From SMYC01 sp965197495 (GTDB lineage Bacteria > Acidobacteriota > Vicinamibacteria > Marinacidobacterales > SMYC01), in NCBI GenBank assembly GCA_965197495.1, contig OZ240210.1:2790001-2854000 (forward strand): a DNA stretch of 64,000 nucleotides, given 5' to 3'. Of this stretch, positions 1 to 9,171 are shown in pieces; the first letter of the stretch is position 1, and every line of letters begins with the position of its first letter. The notes under the pieces were generated by a model, which did not search any database, had not been told where the DNA came from, and saw only the letters and a program-made list of their open reading frames with translations. The position numbers were made by a program, and so were the translations under genes.

Positions 1-331
1 GGTGCCGACCCCAGAACTCCTTCCGCATCGTCCGTAAGTCGCGCATCAGACGATTCGACGTCTTACCCTTGATCAACTGCATCACTCGACTCGGCGACAA
101 ATTCGGCGGCACGCTCAGCAACAGGTGCACGTGCTCAGGCCGCACATGACCCTTCAGTATTTCTATCTGGTTCCGAGCACAGATCTCCCGGATGAGATTC
201 CGGAGACGAACCGCTACATCCCCTCTCAAGGCCGGCTTGCGGTACTTCGTGATAAATACGAAGTGATAGTTTAACTGGTACGTCGTGTGCGATGATTTAC
301 GATATCCTTTCACCTGGGGATCGTACCCCAA
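1..331 (-). CDS. tnpA: IS200-type TnpA transposase, partial
   Basis: Y1 HUH single-strand transposase. It starts at a TTG (331) just after an AGGAGG-like stretch, as in the two complete copies in this window. Only the first 110 of about 150 codons are present. The HUH motif (His-Val-His) seen in the full copies is included, but the C-terminal region with the catalytic Tyr lies outside the window. Confidence 0.85.
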   Translation of the reverse strand, partial: MGYDPQVKGYRKSSHTTYQLNYHFVFITKYRKPALRGDVAVRLRNLIREICARNQIEILKGHVRPEHVHLLLSVPPNLSPSRVMQLIKGKTSNRLMRDLRTMRKEFWGRH

Positions 332-387
332 GCCTCCTAAAGGCTTCGCCTAAAGGCGAGGGATTTCAACCATCCCCGAGTGGGACA
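1..387 (-). mobile_element. IS200/IS605-type element, copy 1 (cut by window edge)
   Basis: The sequence is the reverse complement of the 588-bp elements at 25642 and 60928. The 5' end begins TGTCCC at 387 and is preceded, on the element strand, by TTAA. The left-end hairpin around a CGCCTTTAGGCG core is at 340-362. About 200 bp of the element, including the right end, should lie beyond base 1. Confidence 0.9.
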
Positions 388-413
388 TTAATGATGTCGG
401 TGCGCACACGAAA

Positions 414-478
414 ATGTCCCTGAACGTCAGGCACCGCGTGGTCAGCCCAGCCGGCACCGCCGAAAGAACTGCGTCTCA
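414..478. repeat. Repeat C fragment (left variant)
   Basis: Matches part of the repeats at 57500-57641 and (inverted) 36926-37032. It reads from GTCCCTGAACGTCAGG to the GAAAGAACTGCG core. It breaks off abruptly and is followed by unrelated sequence. Confidence 0.7.
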
Positions 479-528
479 TTTTAGCTTCCATTGGCGAACC
501 AAGCCTAGACATCTCTAATCCGAAAAAA

Positions 529-576
529 CGGCCCGGCGCGCCGGTTTTGAGTTCGTTTGTGTTTTTGGACGCGACG
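529..576. repeat. Repeat D fragment (IS tip)
   Basis: GC-rich CGGCCCGGCGCGCCGG followed by TTGAGTTCGTTTGTG and a TTTTTGGACNCGACG tip. The same piece recurs at about 10424-10470, 27436-27475 and 60452-60497. Read outward, the tip CGTCGTGTCCAAAAA resembles the repeat A tip CGTCCTGTGCCAAAA, so it is probably the terminal inverted repeat of a related IS. Confidence 0.65.
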
Positions 577-692
577 CGGAGACCACGACCGCAGCAGTCG
601 TTACTCCTCGGTGAGTCTCCGTCGGTCCCGCGCAGTTCAAAACTCGGATGTTCGAGTTTATGGAAGGAACAGGTGGCGCGTCGGCGTCCCTT

Positions 693-1944
693 CTACGGAC
701 TCCCGAATTTTTCACCGAAGAAGTCCCCGGGATTCCAGGTGGGCCGATCCGCGTCCGAGGCCACGTGAAATCCCAGGAGAAAGTTCGTTTTGGCGAAAAG
801 GGCGGCAGCGTCCAGATCCATCGGCTGGTTCAGATCGTCGGCGGGCTGATGGTAGCGTGTTCGTCTCCACTCGTCCTTGAGCGCCGCGCCATCCCGGTCG
901 GGCTCGCCCGTCTCGAGACCCAGGTTCATGAAGACGGCGGGTACGCCCCAGCGCACGAAGCTGTACTGATCGCTCCGGATGAAGAGCACTTCTTCTGGCT
1001 CGGGGTCGGGGCTGACGCGGAGGTCCATTTGTGCCGCGACACGCTCGACGATGTCGGCAAGGCTGGAGTGCTCGGCGCCGGTGGGAATGATCTCGTGGAG
1101 CGCGTGCATTACCGGTCCGGCATCCAGGTTGAGGTTGGCCACTATCTGCTCCCGGGGGACGGTGGGGCGAGACATGAAGTAGTCCGAGCCGAGGAGTCCC
1201 TTCTCCTCTCCGGTCACGGCCAGAAACAATACGGAGCGCCGGGGTGGTTCTTCCAGGGTGGCGAAGGCGTGAGCGATCTCGATCATTACCGCCGTCCAGA
1301 CGGCGTTGTCCATGGCGCCGTTGTAAATCGCGTCACCGTCGACCGGCTCACCGATGCCAACGTGATCCAGATGCGCGCTGTAGACAACGTACTCGTCTCG
1401 AAGCTCCGGATCCGAGCCCCGGCGCTGGCCGATGACATTGGGGCTCTCGACGCGCTCGTGGCGCGTGACCACGTCGAGCTCCGCTTCGAAGACAAGGTCG
1501 AACGGCTGCGGTCCCCCGCTCTCGGCTCGCGACAAAACATCCTCCAGCCTCTGCGGAGCGCCTTCGAACACCGCCTCGGCGCCGTCCGGGCTCAGCTGGG
1601 TAGCGGCACGGATCGCATTTACCACGCCGACGGGCTCGTTGTCTTCGTTCAGCCAGCGCATGCTGGCGAACCCGCTTCGGCGAACCAGGGCGGGCCAGGG
1701 CCGCCGCCTCCGGTCCTCCGTGCTTTGAACGGTCAGCACGCCCACCGCTCCGTGGGAGGCGGCATTCTCGAGCTTCAGCCGGCTCGACGAGAAGTAAGCG
1801 CGCTCGTTGTGGGGGAAGCGCGCGGGCGCGCCCGACAACAGGACCGCGATCTTTCCCGCCGCATCGATCCCCGCGTAGTCGTCGTGGTCGAGCTCCGGCG
1901 CCGTCACCCCGAAGCCGACGAAGACGAGGGGAGCACGCACCCGG
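693..1944 (-). pseudogene. M28-family zinc aminopeptidase with PA domain, N-terminus lost
   Basis: About 417 residues of a secreted M28 peptidase. The PA domain (VFVGFGVTAPE and on) comes first, then the co-catalytic zinc region: YSAHLDHVG (His and Asp ligands), NGAMDN, VTGEEKGLLGS (catalytic Glu and Glu ligand) and NLNLDAGP. The C-terminus looks complete. The 5' end, with signal peptide and start, is replaced at 1945 by a repeat A fragment, so the gene has no proper start. The neighbour on the same strand is the acetamidase. The family releases N-terminal amino acids from peptides outside the cytoplasm. Confidence 0.85.
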
Positions 1945-2012
1945 CGCAAACACAGACACTAAGCTGCTGATTTATGGCCTATTTCAAAAGGGCCGAGTTT
2001 TGGCACAGGACG
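1945..2012 (-). repeat. Repeat A tip, truncating the M28 gene
   Basis: Outermost about 68 bp of the repeat A end: CGTCCTGTGCCAAAACTCGG, then a TTTTGAAATAGG segment, ending inside GTGTTTGCG where it joins M28 coding sequence. The same end occurs more than 20 times in the window. Confidence 0.85.
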
Positions 2013-2035
2013 GGGTCCGCCCTGAAAGCCAATCG

Positions 2036-3076
2036 TCAACTTGGCGGTACCCGAAAAATCCCTTTCGGCATGTGCATGCTGACCAGGTAGTGGGGCATAT
2101 CCACAGCTTCTGAAATCTTCAAGTCTCCTGCAAGCGAGCAAAGCAGGTACGCGTCTACGCGGGACAACCCGCGCTCCGCCTCGAGATAATCGATCATGAA
2201 GCGTGTTGCTTTTCGTGCCGCCTCGTCGATCGTTTCTCCAAAAGCGGTCACCGCGTAATACTCATCCGTCTCGTATTGGGGCTCCGCCAGCACGCGACCG
2301 CCCTTGCGCACTTCGACCTCCAGGACGATGCGCATCGGGGCTTCGACGCCAGTGCCGCCAACCTCCCCGTCGCCCTGCGCAGCGTGAGTGTCACCGATGG
2401 ACAGCAGCGCCCCTTCGACAAGGACAGGCAAATAGACGGTGGTGCCCACCCCCAAGTAACGGTTGTCCATGTTGCCGCCGTTCTCGCGCGGTGGGATGGT
2501 GATCAATTCCTCCTCGCTCGCCGGTGCGACTCCGATAACTCCGGGGAACGGGCGCACCGGAATCGAGATGTTGTCGTCGAACGGCACGTGGGTCTGGCCT
2601 TCTTCAAACCTGAACGTCTTCAACCGCGCCTCGGGAAACTCGTCGGCCAGGAATCCGAACCCGGGAATGACGCCCGCCCACCCCCAATCCAGAACATCGA
2701 TCTGGTGGAATGTCACCGCGAGCACGTCACCCGGTTCGGCGGTTTCCACGTAGATCGGTCCTGTGAGGGGATGGATCGGATCGAAATCCATGTTCGCCAT
2801 CGCTTCGACTCCGGAATCGAGCGTAAGTTGCCCGTCGGTCGCCTCCTTTGTCTCGATCTCGACGATGGCGCCGGAAGGGACCGTCAACACGGGAGGGATC
2901 GCACTGCTCCAGCGGTTGTGGGTGTTCTCGGTGCCCAAAGTGTACTCCGCCTCCACCAAGGGCGCCGCGGGCGCGGCGACCGGTGGGGTGGACGGTTCAG
3001 GCGCCGCGCAGGCAGTCACGACCAATGTGACGGCGACGACGAAGGACCAAGCGGTAGCCGATCGACTCGATTTCAT
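2036..3076 (-). CDS. Acetamidase/formamidase family lipoprotein
   Basis: 346 aa. The FmdA/AmdA family hydrolyses formamide or acetamide to ammonia and the acid. The N-terminus has a lipoprotein signal ending in a lipobox-like LVVTAC at about residue 22, followed by a Pro/Ala-rich linker. This suggests an envelope-anchored protein rather than the usual cytosolic form. Family hallmarks seen are THNRWSSAIPPVLTV, AEPGDVLAV, RENGGNMDNR and GDTHAAQGDGEVGGTGVE. The ATG at 3076 has GGAGA upstream. It is complete and the last intact gene before the ISKra4 region. Substrate is not readable from sequence. Confidence 0.88.
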   Translation of the reverse strand: MKSSRSATAWSFVVAVTLVVTACAAPEPSTPPVAAPAAPLVEAEYTLGTENTHNRWSSAIPPVLTVPSGAIVEIETKEATDGQLTLDSGVEAMANMDFDPIHPLTGPIYVETAEPGDVLAVTFHQIDVLDWGWAGVIPGFGFLADEFPEARLKTFRFEEGQTHVPFDDNISIPVRPFPGVIGVAPASEEELITIPPRENGGNMDNRYLGVGTTVYLPVLVEGALLSIGDTHAAQGDGEVGGTGVEAPMRIVLEVEVRKGGRVLAEPQYETDEYYAVTAFGETIDEAARKATRFMIDYLEAERGLSRVDAYLLCSLAGDLKISEAVDMPHYLVSMHMPKGIFRVPPS

Positions 3077-3279
3077 GAACAGTCTCCTTTCGACTCGGAT
3101 CTCTCCGAAACCATTCCATTGGGTGTAGATCCGACATTTATAATAGTGTCAGTAACTTACAGGCATACCATCACTGGTATGTAACACACTGTTTTGAAAT
3201 GAGAAAAAAGGGGCAGAGCTCGTATTCCTGTAAAGTGTAAGTCGCTTAAAACACACACAAGACAGGAGGAGTTACCCCC
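3077..3279. other. Intergenic region between acetamidase and ISKra4
   Basis: AT-richer than its surroundings. It should hold the acetamidase promoter and the left end of the ISKra4 element. An AGGAGG sits 10 nt before the transposase ATG at 3280. I could not fix the terminal repeat of the ISKra4 element with confidence. Confidence 0.4.
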
Positions 3280-4023
3280 ATGACATCATTTCATAAATCG
3301 GTTTCCACAGCGAAAAAAGACCAAGAAGAAAAGAAGAACACCGCTGTATCCAAACTGGAGCAATTCTTGTTGGAACGGCGTGGCGCGCGGCAACCAGTGG
3401 ACGATCTCCAGGAATTTGAGCGGGAGTTGCATAGCCTATTCGCTGCGGCTGAGGCGGAAGTAGTTGGCCATGAGGTCGAGCGGTTTGACATCGATCTGCC
3501 TTTTGTCACGGTAGACGGCATCGTGCACCAACGAGTTTTGCGCTGCGAGGATACCTACTTCTGTGCGTCCGGTCCGGTGCAGGTGATGCGGAGCTTGTAT
3601 TCGACTCGCAAGGAGTCAGATAGGGCGATTTGTCCGATGGAGCTGCAAGCGGGACTGGTGGAAGGGCGTTGGACACCGCATGCGGCGAAACAAGCGACGT
3701 GGGTCGTATCTCACTTGACACCAGGTGAGGGCGAGGAACTTTACGGGATGTTCGGAGGACTCAAGCCATCGAAGAGCAACCTGGACCGACTGCCCAAGCA
3801 GCTTGGCCAACGTTGGGAGCGGGAGCGGATTGAGTTCGAGGACGTCTTGCGCGCCCAAGAGCGTGTGCCGGCGGAGGCGGTGAGCATGGCGGTATCGCTG
3901 GACGGAGTGATGGTGCCGATGAAAAACGGTGGGCGGCAAGCTAAACGAGCGCAGGCAGCCGAGGAGGGAAAGTACACGCGAGGACCGCCAGGCAACAAGG
4001 AAGTGGGTTGCGGGACGCTATCG

Positions 4024-5483
4024 GGAGATGTCCCGGCCGCTGTTGAATTTGGTCGGGTAGCGGCGGCACCTGTGAATACTCTTAGGCAGCAACCTCATCG
4101 CTGTCAAGAGATTTCTGTTTGCTTCTAAGCGCGTGAACGAGAGCGCCCATATGGCGATAGCCTTTGATACGGTGAAACTTTTTCTCCGCCGTGACGACGC
4201 CGAGAGCGGTCCATCGGCGAATCATGGAAGGACTCTTCCACCGCTTGACGTTTCTCGAGACTCTGCGGATGGTGCCGTTGAGATTCTCGATGGCGTTTGT
4301 CGTGGCCAGAGATTTGCGAAGTAACTCGGGTAGAGCGAGCTTCACAACCGTGAGGGTCTCTTCCATCCCTTCGCGAAGGCTTCCGGCAGCTTCGTCGTAG
4401 CCGTTTCGCTCGAGCCACGACACCAATGCCTGAAGTCGCTTGCGCGCCTTGTCGGCACTCTTGCATTTGTACGCTTCCTTCATTGTCTGGAGCACGTAGG
4501 CGTGACGGGACTTGGGAAGGTACGAGCGAAGATTTCGGAGTTTGTGGAGCTGGCATCTTTGGATAACCGCGAGATCCCCCAAAACGTCGACGAGTGCTTT
4601 GCGGATCCCTTTGCCTCCGTCCACTACGCAGAGAATCGATTCGTCGATCCGCAATCCCCGCTCGAGAAGGTTCTGCAACATCGCGGTGCACACCCGAGAG
4701 TTTTCCGTCGAGCCCAGCCATATACCCAAGGGCACCTTCGTTCCATCTATTGTGATACCGAGAGTTACGACGACGGTCTGTCCGGCCACCTCAAGGCCAT
4801 CCATCATTAGTGCCGCAAGCTCGAACTCCTCTAGCCTCCGAGATAGGTATTCCTCGAGCTTCTTAGTCGTCTGGCTCACGAGGTGACGGCTGGCGGCACT
4901 CTTGCTCGTGCCACGAGACTTCAACTTCGCCGAGGGTTTGTCCAGACTCGATTCGTAATTTCGGGTCGATACCCCCACCAAGATCTGGTTCAGCACTCGC
5001 TCCGGAAGCGGGTCTTCTTCGCGGAAGGCTTCGAAGTGTGGAAGCGACGCCTCCTCGCCCGACTTCGAACGAACTCGAGGTCGCGACACTTGGATTCGAC
5101 GACCGCCGAAGCTCAGCTCCCCATCCGTGCTCCCCCAGTGGTTATGAGTTCGCTCCTTCTCGTGCTTGCCCTTCGGCCCCGCGATCTTCTCCGCGTCCTC
5201 TCTCAGGAGTAGGTGCAATGCGGTCAGTCCTTGCTCGTACACCCATTCCGTCAGGTCCGCCTTCGTGGCCGCGATCCCAGCTATCATCGGTAGCAGTATC
5301 TGACCGACTTGGCCAACTACCTTGCCCGTAGGCGAGTGCGTTTGCTTTCTTACTGGCTTCTTTGATTTCCTTGGCATGGTGGCTCCTTGTCCCCCTCTGG
5401 AGACGGTTGGTTTGGCAGACCTATTCTTAGGCCGGCCAAGGAGCCGCCGCTACCCCAAATTCAACATCCGGCGGGACATCCCC
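4024..5483 (-). mobile_element. Complete IS256-family insertion sequence (IS256-B), 1460 bp
   Basis: Inverted ends of about 29 bp begin GGAGATGTCCC at 4024 and, reading inward from 5483, GGGGATGTCCC; both continue to a shared TGTTGAATTTGG. It is flanked by direct 8-bp copies of CGCTATCG (4016-4023 and 5484-5491), in line with the 8-9 bp duplications of the IS256 family. A right-end fragment of the same IS lies at 12790-12858. Confidence 0.92.
4082..5377 (-). CDS. IS256-family (mutator) transposase
   Basis: 431 aa, complete. DDE mutator-type transposase. MMDGLEVAGQ carries the first catalytic Asp, CVVDGGKGIRKAL the second, and the C-terminal TTNAIENLNGTIRR the Glu. CQLHKLRNLRSYLP is the conserved block between. 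An AAGGAG lies 6 nt upstream of the ATG at 5377. The product ends LDSDEVAA. It looks functional. Confidence 0.92.
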   Translation of the reverse strand: MPRKSKKPVRKQTHSPTGKVVGQVGQILLPMIAGIAATKADLTEWVYEQGLTALHLLLREDAEKIAGPKGKHEKERTHNHWGSTDGELSFGGRRIQVSRPRVRSKSGEEASLPHFEAFREEDPLPERVLNQILVGVSTRNYESSLDKPSAKLKSRGTSKSAASRHLVSQTTKKLEEYLSRRLEEFELAALMMDGLEVAGQTVVVTLGITIDGTKVPLGIWLGSTENSRVCTAMLQNLLERGLRIDESILCVVDGGKGIRKALVDVLGDLAVIQRCQLHKLRNLRSYLPKSRHAYVLQTMKEAYKCKSADKARKRLQALVSWLERNGYDEAAGSLREGMEETLTVVKLALPELLRKSLATTNAIENLNGTIRRVSRNVKRWKSPSMIRRWTALGVVTAEKKFHRIKGYRHMGALVHALRSKQKSLDSDEVAA

Positions 5484-6184
5484 CGCTATCGTTTTACGAC
5501 GAAGAGGGCGAGCGTCTTGCGACCATTCGTATGGCGCGGATGCCGGAGGTGAAGAAGGCAACGTTGAAAGTGACGCTGAGCAAAGAGGTGAACAGCTGTC
5601 TAGCCGAGAGACCGGATTTGAAGGTGGTGAAGGTTGCCGACGGCGCCAAAGATAACTGGACTTTCCTGAGTGGCGAATTACCTGACGGAGAAGAGGTCAT
5701 TGATTTTTACCATGCCGCCGGGCACCTCGACACGGCTCTGGCGGCTGCCTATGGCGACACCCATCCGAAGCGCAGTGCCCAGTTCAAGAAACTGCGACAC
5801 GTGCTTGTGGAAGACGACAAGGGAGTGGAGAAAGTGATCCGTTCTCTCGTGCACCTCCGCGACACGTATTCGCGCCGAAAAAAGATTGCCCGAGAACTGA
5901 AGTTCTTTCGGCGCAATCGGCATCGAATGCGCTACGCCGTGCTCAAGAAACAAGGTCTGCCGATCGGTTCAGGAGTCACGGAGGCAGCGTGCAAGACTCT
6001 AGCAACCCAACGCTTGAAGAGGTCAGGAATGCGCTGGGGCGAGCAAGGCGGCCAAGCCATTCTATCCTTCCGCGCTCTCGTGCAGAGCAATCGCTTCGAG
6101 CGAGCCTGGACACTGCTCGCACAAACCTACAAGGCGGAGGTTACGACTCTCGACAATGTCGTGCCGATACGCAGTTGGCAATGA

Positions 6185-6387
6185 TCGGTGTCAGTATGAG
6201 AGTTACACTGTCCTTCATCATTATTGATCCAGCGGGAATGGTACCGCTGGTGGCCCTACGAGGAACGAAGAGACCCGGGTCGGCGCGCGCGGGCCCTTTG
6301 CCGAGATCACACGATCAATGGGCCGCGGAGCTGGATAACGCAATCGCCGAGGGATCCCAGCAATCGACGCGCAGCGACTAAACTGGC
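6185..6387. other. Gap holding no recognisable gene
   Basis: Starts with what should be the right end of the ISKra4 element. A short open frame on the + strand has no recognisable similarity. No hairpin or promoter is evident. Confidence 0.4.
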
Positions 6388-7020
6388 TCAGGCGGCGTCG
6401 CGCCATTCGTAGCGGTGGTGGAGCCCACCCACTCGCGGCAATGCGGCTACTTTTGCGGTCGGTGATGGTCGCGGCGTGACGGGTCTTGAGTTAGGGGTGT
6501 CTTTGTCGAGACCCAAGTGGCAACGGTCCTCGTGGTAGTAGCTGATGTACAAGCGCATGAGCCGGACGAGATGCCGCTCACTGAGGACAACTACATGCTG
6601 CAACATCTCGCGGCGGCAGTTTCCGATCCAGCGCTCGGCGGTACCGTTTTGCCAAGGGCTGCGATAAGAAATGCGAACAAGCTTTGTGCCCATGGCCCTT
6701 ATGAACTCCACCACTGCAGGGCTGAAGATCGTGTCGCGGTCAAAGACGAAGTATCGTGGTGCCGTGTCGCATGGGAACGCCTCGCGCAATTGTTGAATCA
6801 CCCACGCTGACGTGGGGTTGTACGTCGCGTTGAAGTGCAAGATATGGCGACGGCCGTGCTCGATGACGAAGAAGCCGTACAGCAGCCGTAGCGACGCGGT
6901 CGGTACGGCGAACAGATCCATCGCGGCGATGTCGTCCTTGTGGTTCCGCAAGAACGCAATCCATCGCTTCACTTCGTCGGGTTCGGCTCGGCGGCGCGGC
7001 ATGTATCGCGACACCGTCAT
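6388..7020 (-). pseudogene. Integrase-core (rve) DDE transposase, N-terminus missing
   Basis: 210 residues of an integrase-core transposase. Catalytic positions are visible as AAMDLFAVPT (Asp), YFVFDRDTIF (Asp) and NGTAERWIGN (Glu). It ends VGGLHHRYEWRDAA, the usual C-terminus of this group. The HTH N-terminus is absent because the frame runs into phosphodiesterase sequence at 7020. It is a different group from the repeat A integrase at 54887. Confidence 0.8.
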
Positions 7021-7644
7021 CTCGCTGACAACGAATCCTACCGGCGATGGGCTGTCTTCCCATGAAGCTCGGACAGAGCAGCACGCCGGGATCCATCAAG
7101 AAAAGAACTTCGCCATATTCGTGGTTCTCGAAGTCGACACCGAGCTCGACGAGCTCGGAGCGCGTCAAGACGCGGCCGCGCTCCTCGGTCGCGAGAAGCG
7201 AGACGATGCGCCTTCGCGCGCGCTCTGTCATGAACCAAAACCGGGCCATGGTGGAGTCGTACACGGCTGCATAGTCGACGCCGTAGCGAAGGTCGAGTGC
7301 TTCGACCCGCAGCATGAGGTTCGACGTCTCGCGCGTGTCCGTCATCCCGTGGTCGGAGAAGACGGAGAGCACGACGTCGCGGTAGCGGCGATGGGCGAGC
7401 GCTATGATGTCCCGAAGCTTTTGCTCGTACCAGGCCACCTTCGCCGTGACCTGGGCTGAGCCGGTTCCCTCGGCGTGGAGCAAGCCGTCCATAGCGGCGA
7501 GGTAGAGATAAGCGAACTCGACCTCAGCGCCGTCGAGCACGCGCGCGAGCCGGCTCAGGTTGTCTTCTTCCGATAGACGCCAGTTCGACACGTGGAACGG
7601 AACGCCTTTGTCGTGAAGGCAATCAAAGAGCGTCTTCTGGCCCC
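7021..7644 (-). pseudogene. Alkaline-phosphatase-superfamily phosphodiesterase, internal fragment
   Basis: About 208 residues of a type I phosphodiesterase/nucleotide pyrophosphatase-like enzyme. EFAYLYLAAMDGLLHAEG and LSVFSDHGMTD carry metal-ligand motifs of the superfamily, and FMDPGVLLCPSF-type sequence follows. Both ends are lost: the 5' side to repeat A at 7645 and the 3' side to the integrase fragment at 7020. Not functional as it stands. Confidence 0.75.
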
Positions 7645-7782
7645 CGTCCTGTGCCAAAACTCGGCCTTTTTGAAATAGGCCATAAATCAGCAACTTAGTG
7701 TCTGTGTTTGCGACCGGGCCAAGGGCCGTGGGCTTTACAATCGTCTTGGGCGGGCGGGTCGTCACCATGCAGATGACCACCT
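7645..7782 (+). repeat. Repeat A end (138 bp)
   Basis: Tip CGTCCTGTGCCAAAACTCGG followed by the standard inner sequence to GGGCCGTGGGCTTTACAATC and then a GGGCGGGCGGGTCGTCACC variant, also seen at 54658-54796. It ends immediately before the MITE at 7783. Confidence 0.8.
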
Positions 7783-7916
7783 CGTCCTGTGCCAAAACTC
7801 GGCTCTTTTGAAATAGGCCATAAATCAGCAACTTAGTGTCTGTGTTTGCGACCGGGCCAAGGGCCGTAGGCCGGCGCTTGGGGATACCGTGGCTGTCCGA
7901 GTTTTGGCACAGGACG
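7783..7916. mobile_element. MITE-A, 134 bp, 20-bp perfect terminal inverted repeats
   Basis: Starts CGTCCTGTGCCAAAACTCGG and ends with its exact reverse complement. The left half equals the repeat A IS end and the right half is a different 50-bp arm. A second copy of identical length is at 46988-47121. No coding capacity. No target duplication is visible. Confidence 0.85.
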
Positions 7917-8425
7917 GGTTCCACAGTCCTTTGTGGCGCATGCCGGGAAAGTGGCTGTTGAAAATCATAGCCCAGTATTTGATTCGCTCCCGAATTCCAG
8001 ACCTGAATTCCGGGTTCCGGGTGTTGCGATGTGACGTGGCGAAAAAGTATCTCCATCTTTGTCCGCAGGGGTTCTCTTTTTCGACGACGATGACGATGGC
8101 GTTGATGAGTCGAGGCTATAACGTCGAGTTCGTACCCATCGAAGTCGACAAACGCGTCGGCAGTAGCACCGTGTCGTTCTCGACCGGTCTCGAGACCTTG
8201 ATTCTTCTGATCCGTATCGTAGTTCTTTTCGATCCGCTCCGAATTTTCATGCCTGCGAGCTTCGGCATCGGTCTCTTTGGAGTCCTGTGGGGCATCCCTT
8301 ATGCCATCTCGGGAAGAGGCGTGAGCGTAGGCTCGATGTTGGGGATTGTGACAGGTTTGATTCTTTTCGGACTGGGTCTGGTCGCGGATCAGATTTCTCA
8401 AATGCGCCTTGAGCGCTACGAATGA
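7917..8425 (+). pseudogene. Family 2 glycosyltransferase (dolichol-phosphate-mannose synthase-like), C-terminal half
   Basis: Open from the MITE end at 7917. The text IPDLNSGFRVLRCDVAKKYL and QGFSFSTTMTMALMSRGY is the second half of a GtrB/DPM1-like GT2 catalytic domain, followed by two predicted membrane helices (about residues 105-165) and a short cytoplasmic tail. The nucleotide-sugar binding N-terminal half is missing. The intact enzyme would transfer a sugar to a polyprenyl phosphate. Confidence 0.8.
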
Positions 8426-8529
8426 AACGCACACTGCCTGTCTCTTCCATAAAATCGAGCTGCATGAGATTGGCGCACTACCCACAACTAGGATGCTTTG
8501 ACCTTGCCCAGGAAAAGTGGACAGGTTGA

Positions 8530-8625
8530 TTATCTCGCATGAGCCGTTTTGAGGTCATGAATCCGTTCGAACACCATTGGGCTGTTGTAATCGAGTGACG
8601 AGTGGAGTCGATACGGATTGTAGAA
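8530..8625 (-). pseudogene. IS3-family OrfB C-terminal fragment
   Basis: Minus-strand residues FYNPYRLHSSLDYNSPMVFE match the C-terminus of IS3-group DDE transposases. It butts against another IS3 fragment in the opposite orientation at 8626. Confidence 0.7.
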
Positions 8626-8733
8626 CCTACCGCACCCAACCAGGTCTGGTCTTGGGATATCACGAAGCTGCTGGGGCCCGTCAAGTGGACATACTTCTAC
8701 CTCTACGTCATCCTCGACATCTTCAGCCGCTCC
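8626..8733 (+). pseudogene. IS3-family OrfB internal fragment
   Basis: Reads EPTAPNQVWSWDITKLLGP then a hydrophobic LYVILDIFSRS stretch, the first catalytic Asp region of an IS3-family OrfB. It is truncated on both sides. Confidence 0.75.
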
Positions 8734-8777
8734 CGCCAACAAACTTCCACGTATGCGGTTTTCGATCGACACAAATT
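8734..8777. repeat. Repeat F fragment
   Basis: CCCGCCAACAAACTTCCA to GACACAAAT. The inverted, longer copy is at 10806-10880. Cut at its right by MITE-B. Confidence 0.6.
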
Positions 8778-8943
8778 GGTGCTTGCGCTGTTTACTGTTG
8801 GTGATGTGTACGCATCCCTTTGCAAAAAAGGCGCTTACGCTCCATTTAGCGCGAAGCGAAGGTCACGAACGCTATTTCGGCTGTAATCTAATGCACCGTA
8901 AAGTCTTAGCGTCATTTCACCAACACTTGATGGCGGAAGCACC
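8778..8943 (-). mobile_element. MITE-B, 166 bp
   Basis: Ends are GGTGCTTGCGC and, on the other strand, GGTGCTTCCGC, followed on both sides by a GTTGGTGA block, giving imperfect inverted repeats. Full copies are at 45028-45194 and 47330-47495. Bases 8944-8981 repeat its inner end once more (CAACACTTGATGGCGGAAGC). No coding capacity. Confidence 0.85.
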
Positions 8944-8981
8944 CTTAGCGTCATCTCAGCAACACTTGATGGCGGAAGCAC

Positions 8982-9171
8982 CGATGGTAACAAAATGGGA
9001 GCGGTCTGGGATGCCGGTCCACACTAGAGGGCGCGGCGTGGCGTCTCAATTCCGTCTGCGGGAGGTCCGGGCGTGGCTAAAGGTGCGGGAAGCCAAGGCC
9101 AAAGCGGCGGAGAAGGCAAAGGTGCGAGAAGCCAAAGCGGCAGAGAAGGCGAAGAAGACAGCGAAGCAATA
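8982..9171 (+). pseudogene. Phage terminase small subunit (Nu1-like) fragment
   Basis: Frame reads VTKWERSGMPVHTRGRGV, then FRLREVRAWLKVREAKAK and a Lys/Ala-rich tail to a TAA at about 9171. This resembles the winged-helix C-terminal half of Nu1-type DNA packaging subunits. The 5' part is missing, replaced by MITE-B sequence. The call rests on motif similarity only. Confidence 0.5.

Larger units (their letters stand above)
3280..6184 (+). pseudogene. ISKra4-family transposase, interrupted by an IS256-family element
   Basis: N-terminal part 3280-4023 (248 codons) and C-terminal part 5492-6184. Removing 4024-5483 plus one copy of the 8-bp duplication restores one in-frame gene of 478 codons including the stop, reading TLSFYDEEGE across the join. 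N-terminal features include the conserved LDGVMVPMK segment. The C-terminal part carries VADGAKDNW, FYHAAGHL and GSGVTEAACKTL, characteristic of this family. The transposase was therefore intact until the insertion. Confidence 0.88.

Noticed and set aside
648..1970. 440-codon open frame on the + strand
   Set aside because: It is antisense to the M28 peptidase, whose zinc motifs fix the minus strand as coding; high GC leaves long shadow frames.
6740..8485. 581-codon minus-strand open frame
   Set aside because: It runs through an integrase fragment, a phosphodiesterase fragment, repeat A, MITE-A and the antisense of a glycosyltransferase; it is a chance read-through, not a gene.
8982..9171. 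Lys/Ala-rich tail as a histone-like protein
   Set aside because: The preceding winged-helix-like FRLREVRAWL segment fits terminase small subunit better, and the frame has no start of its own.
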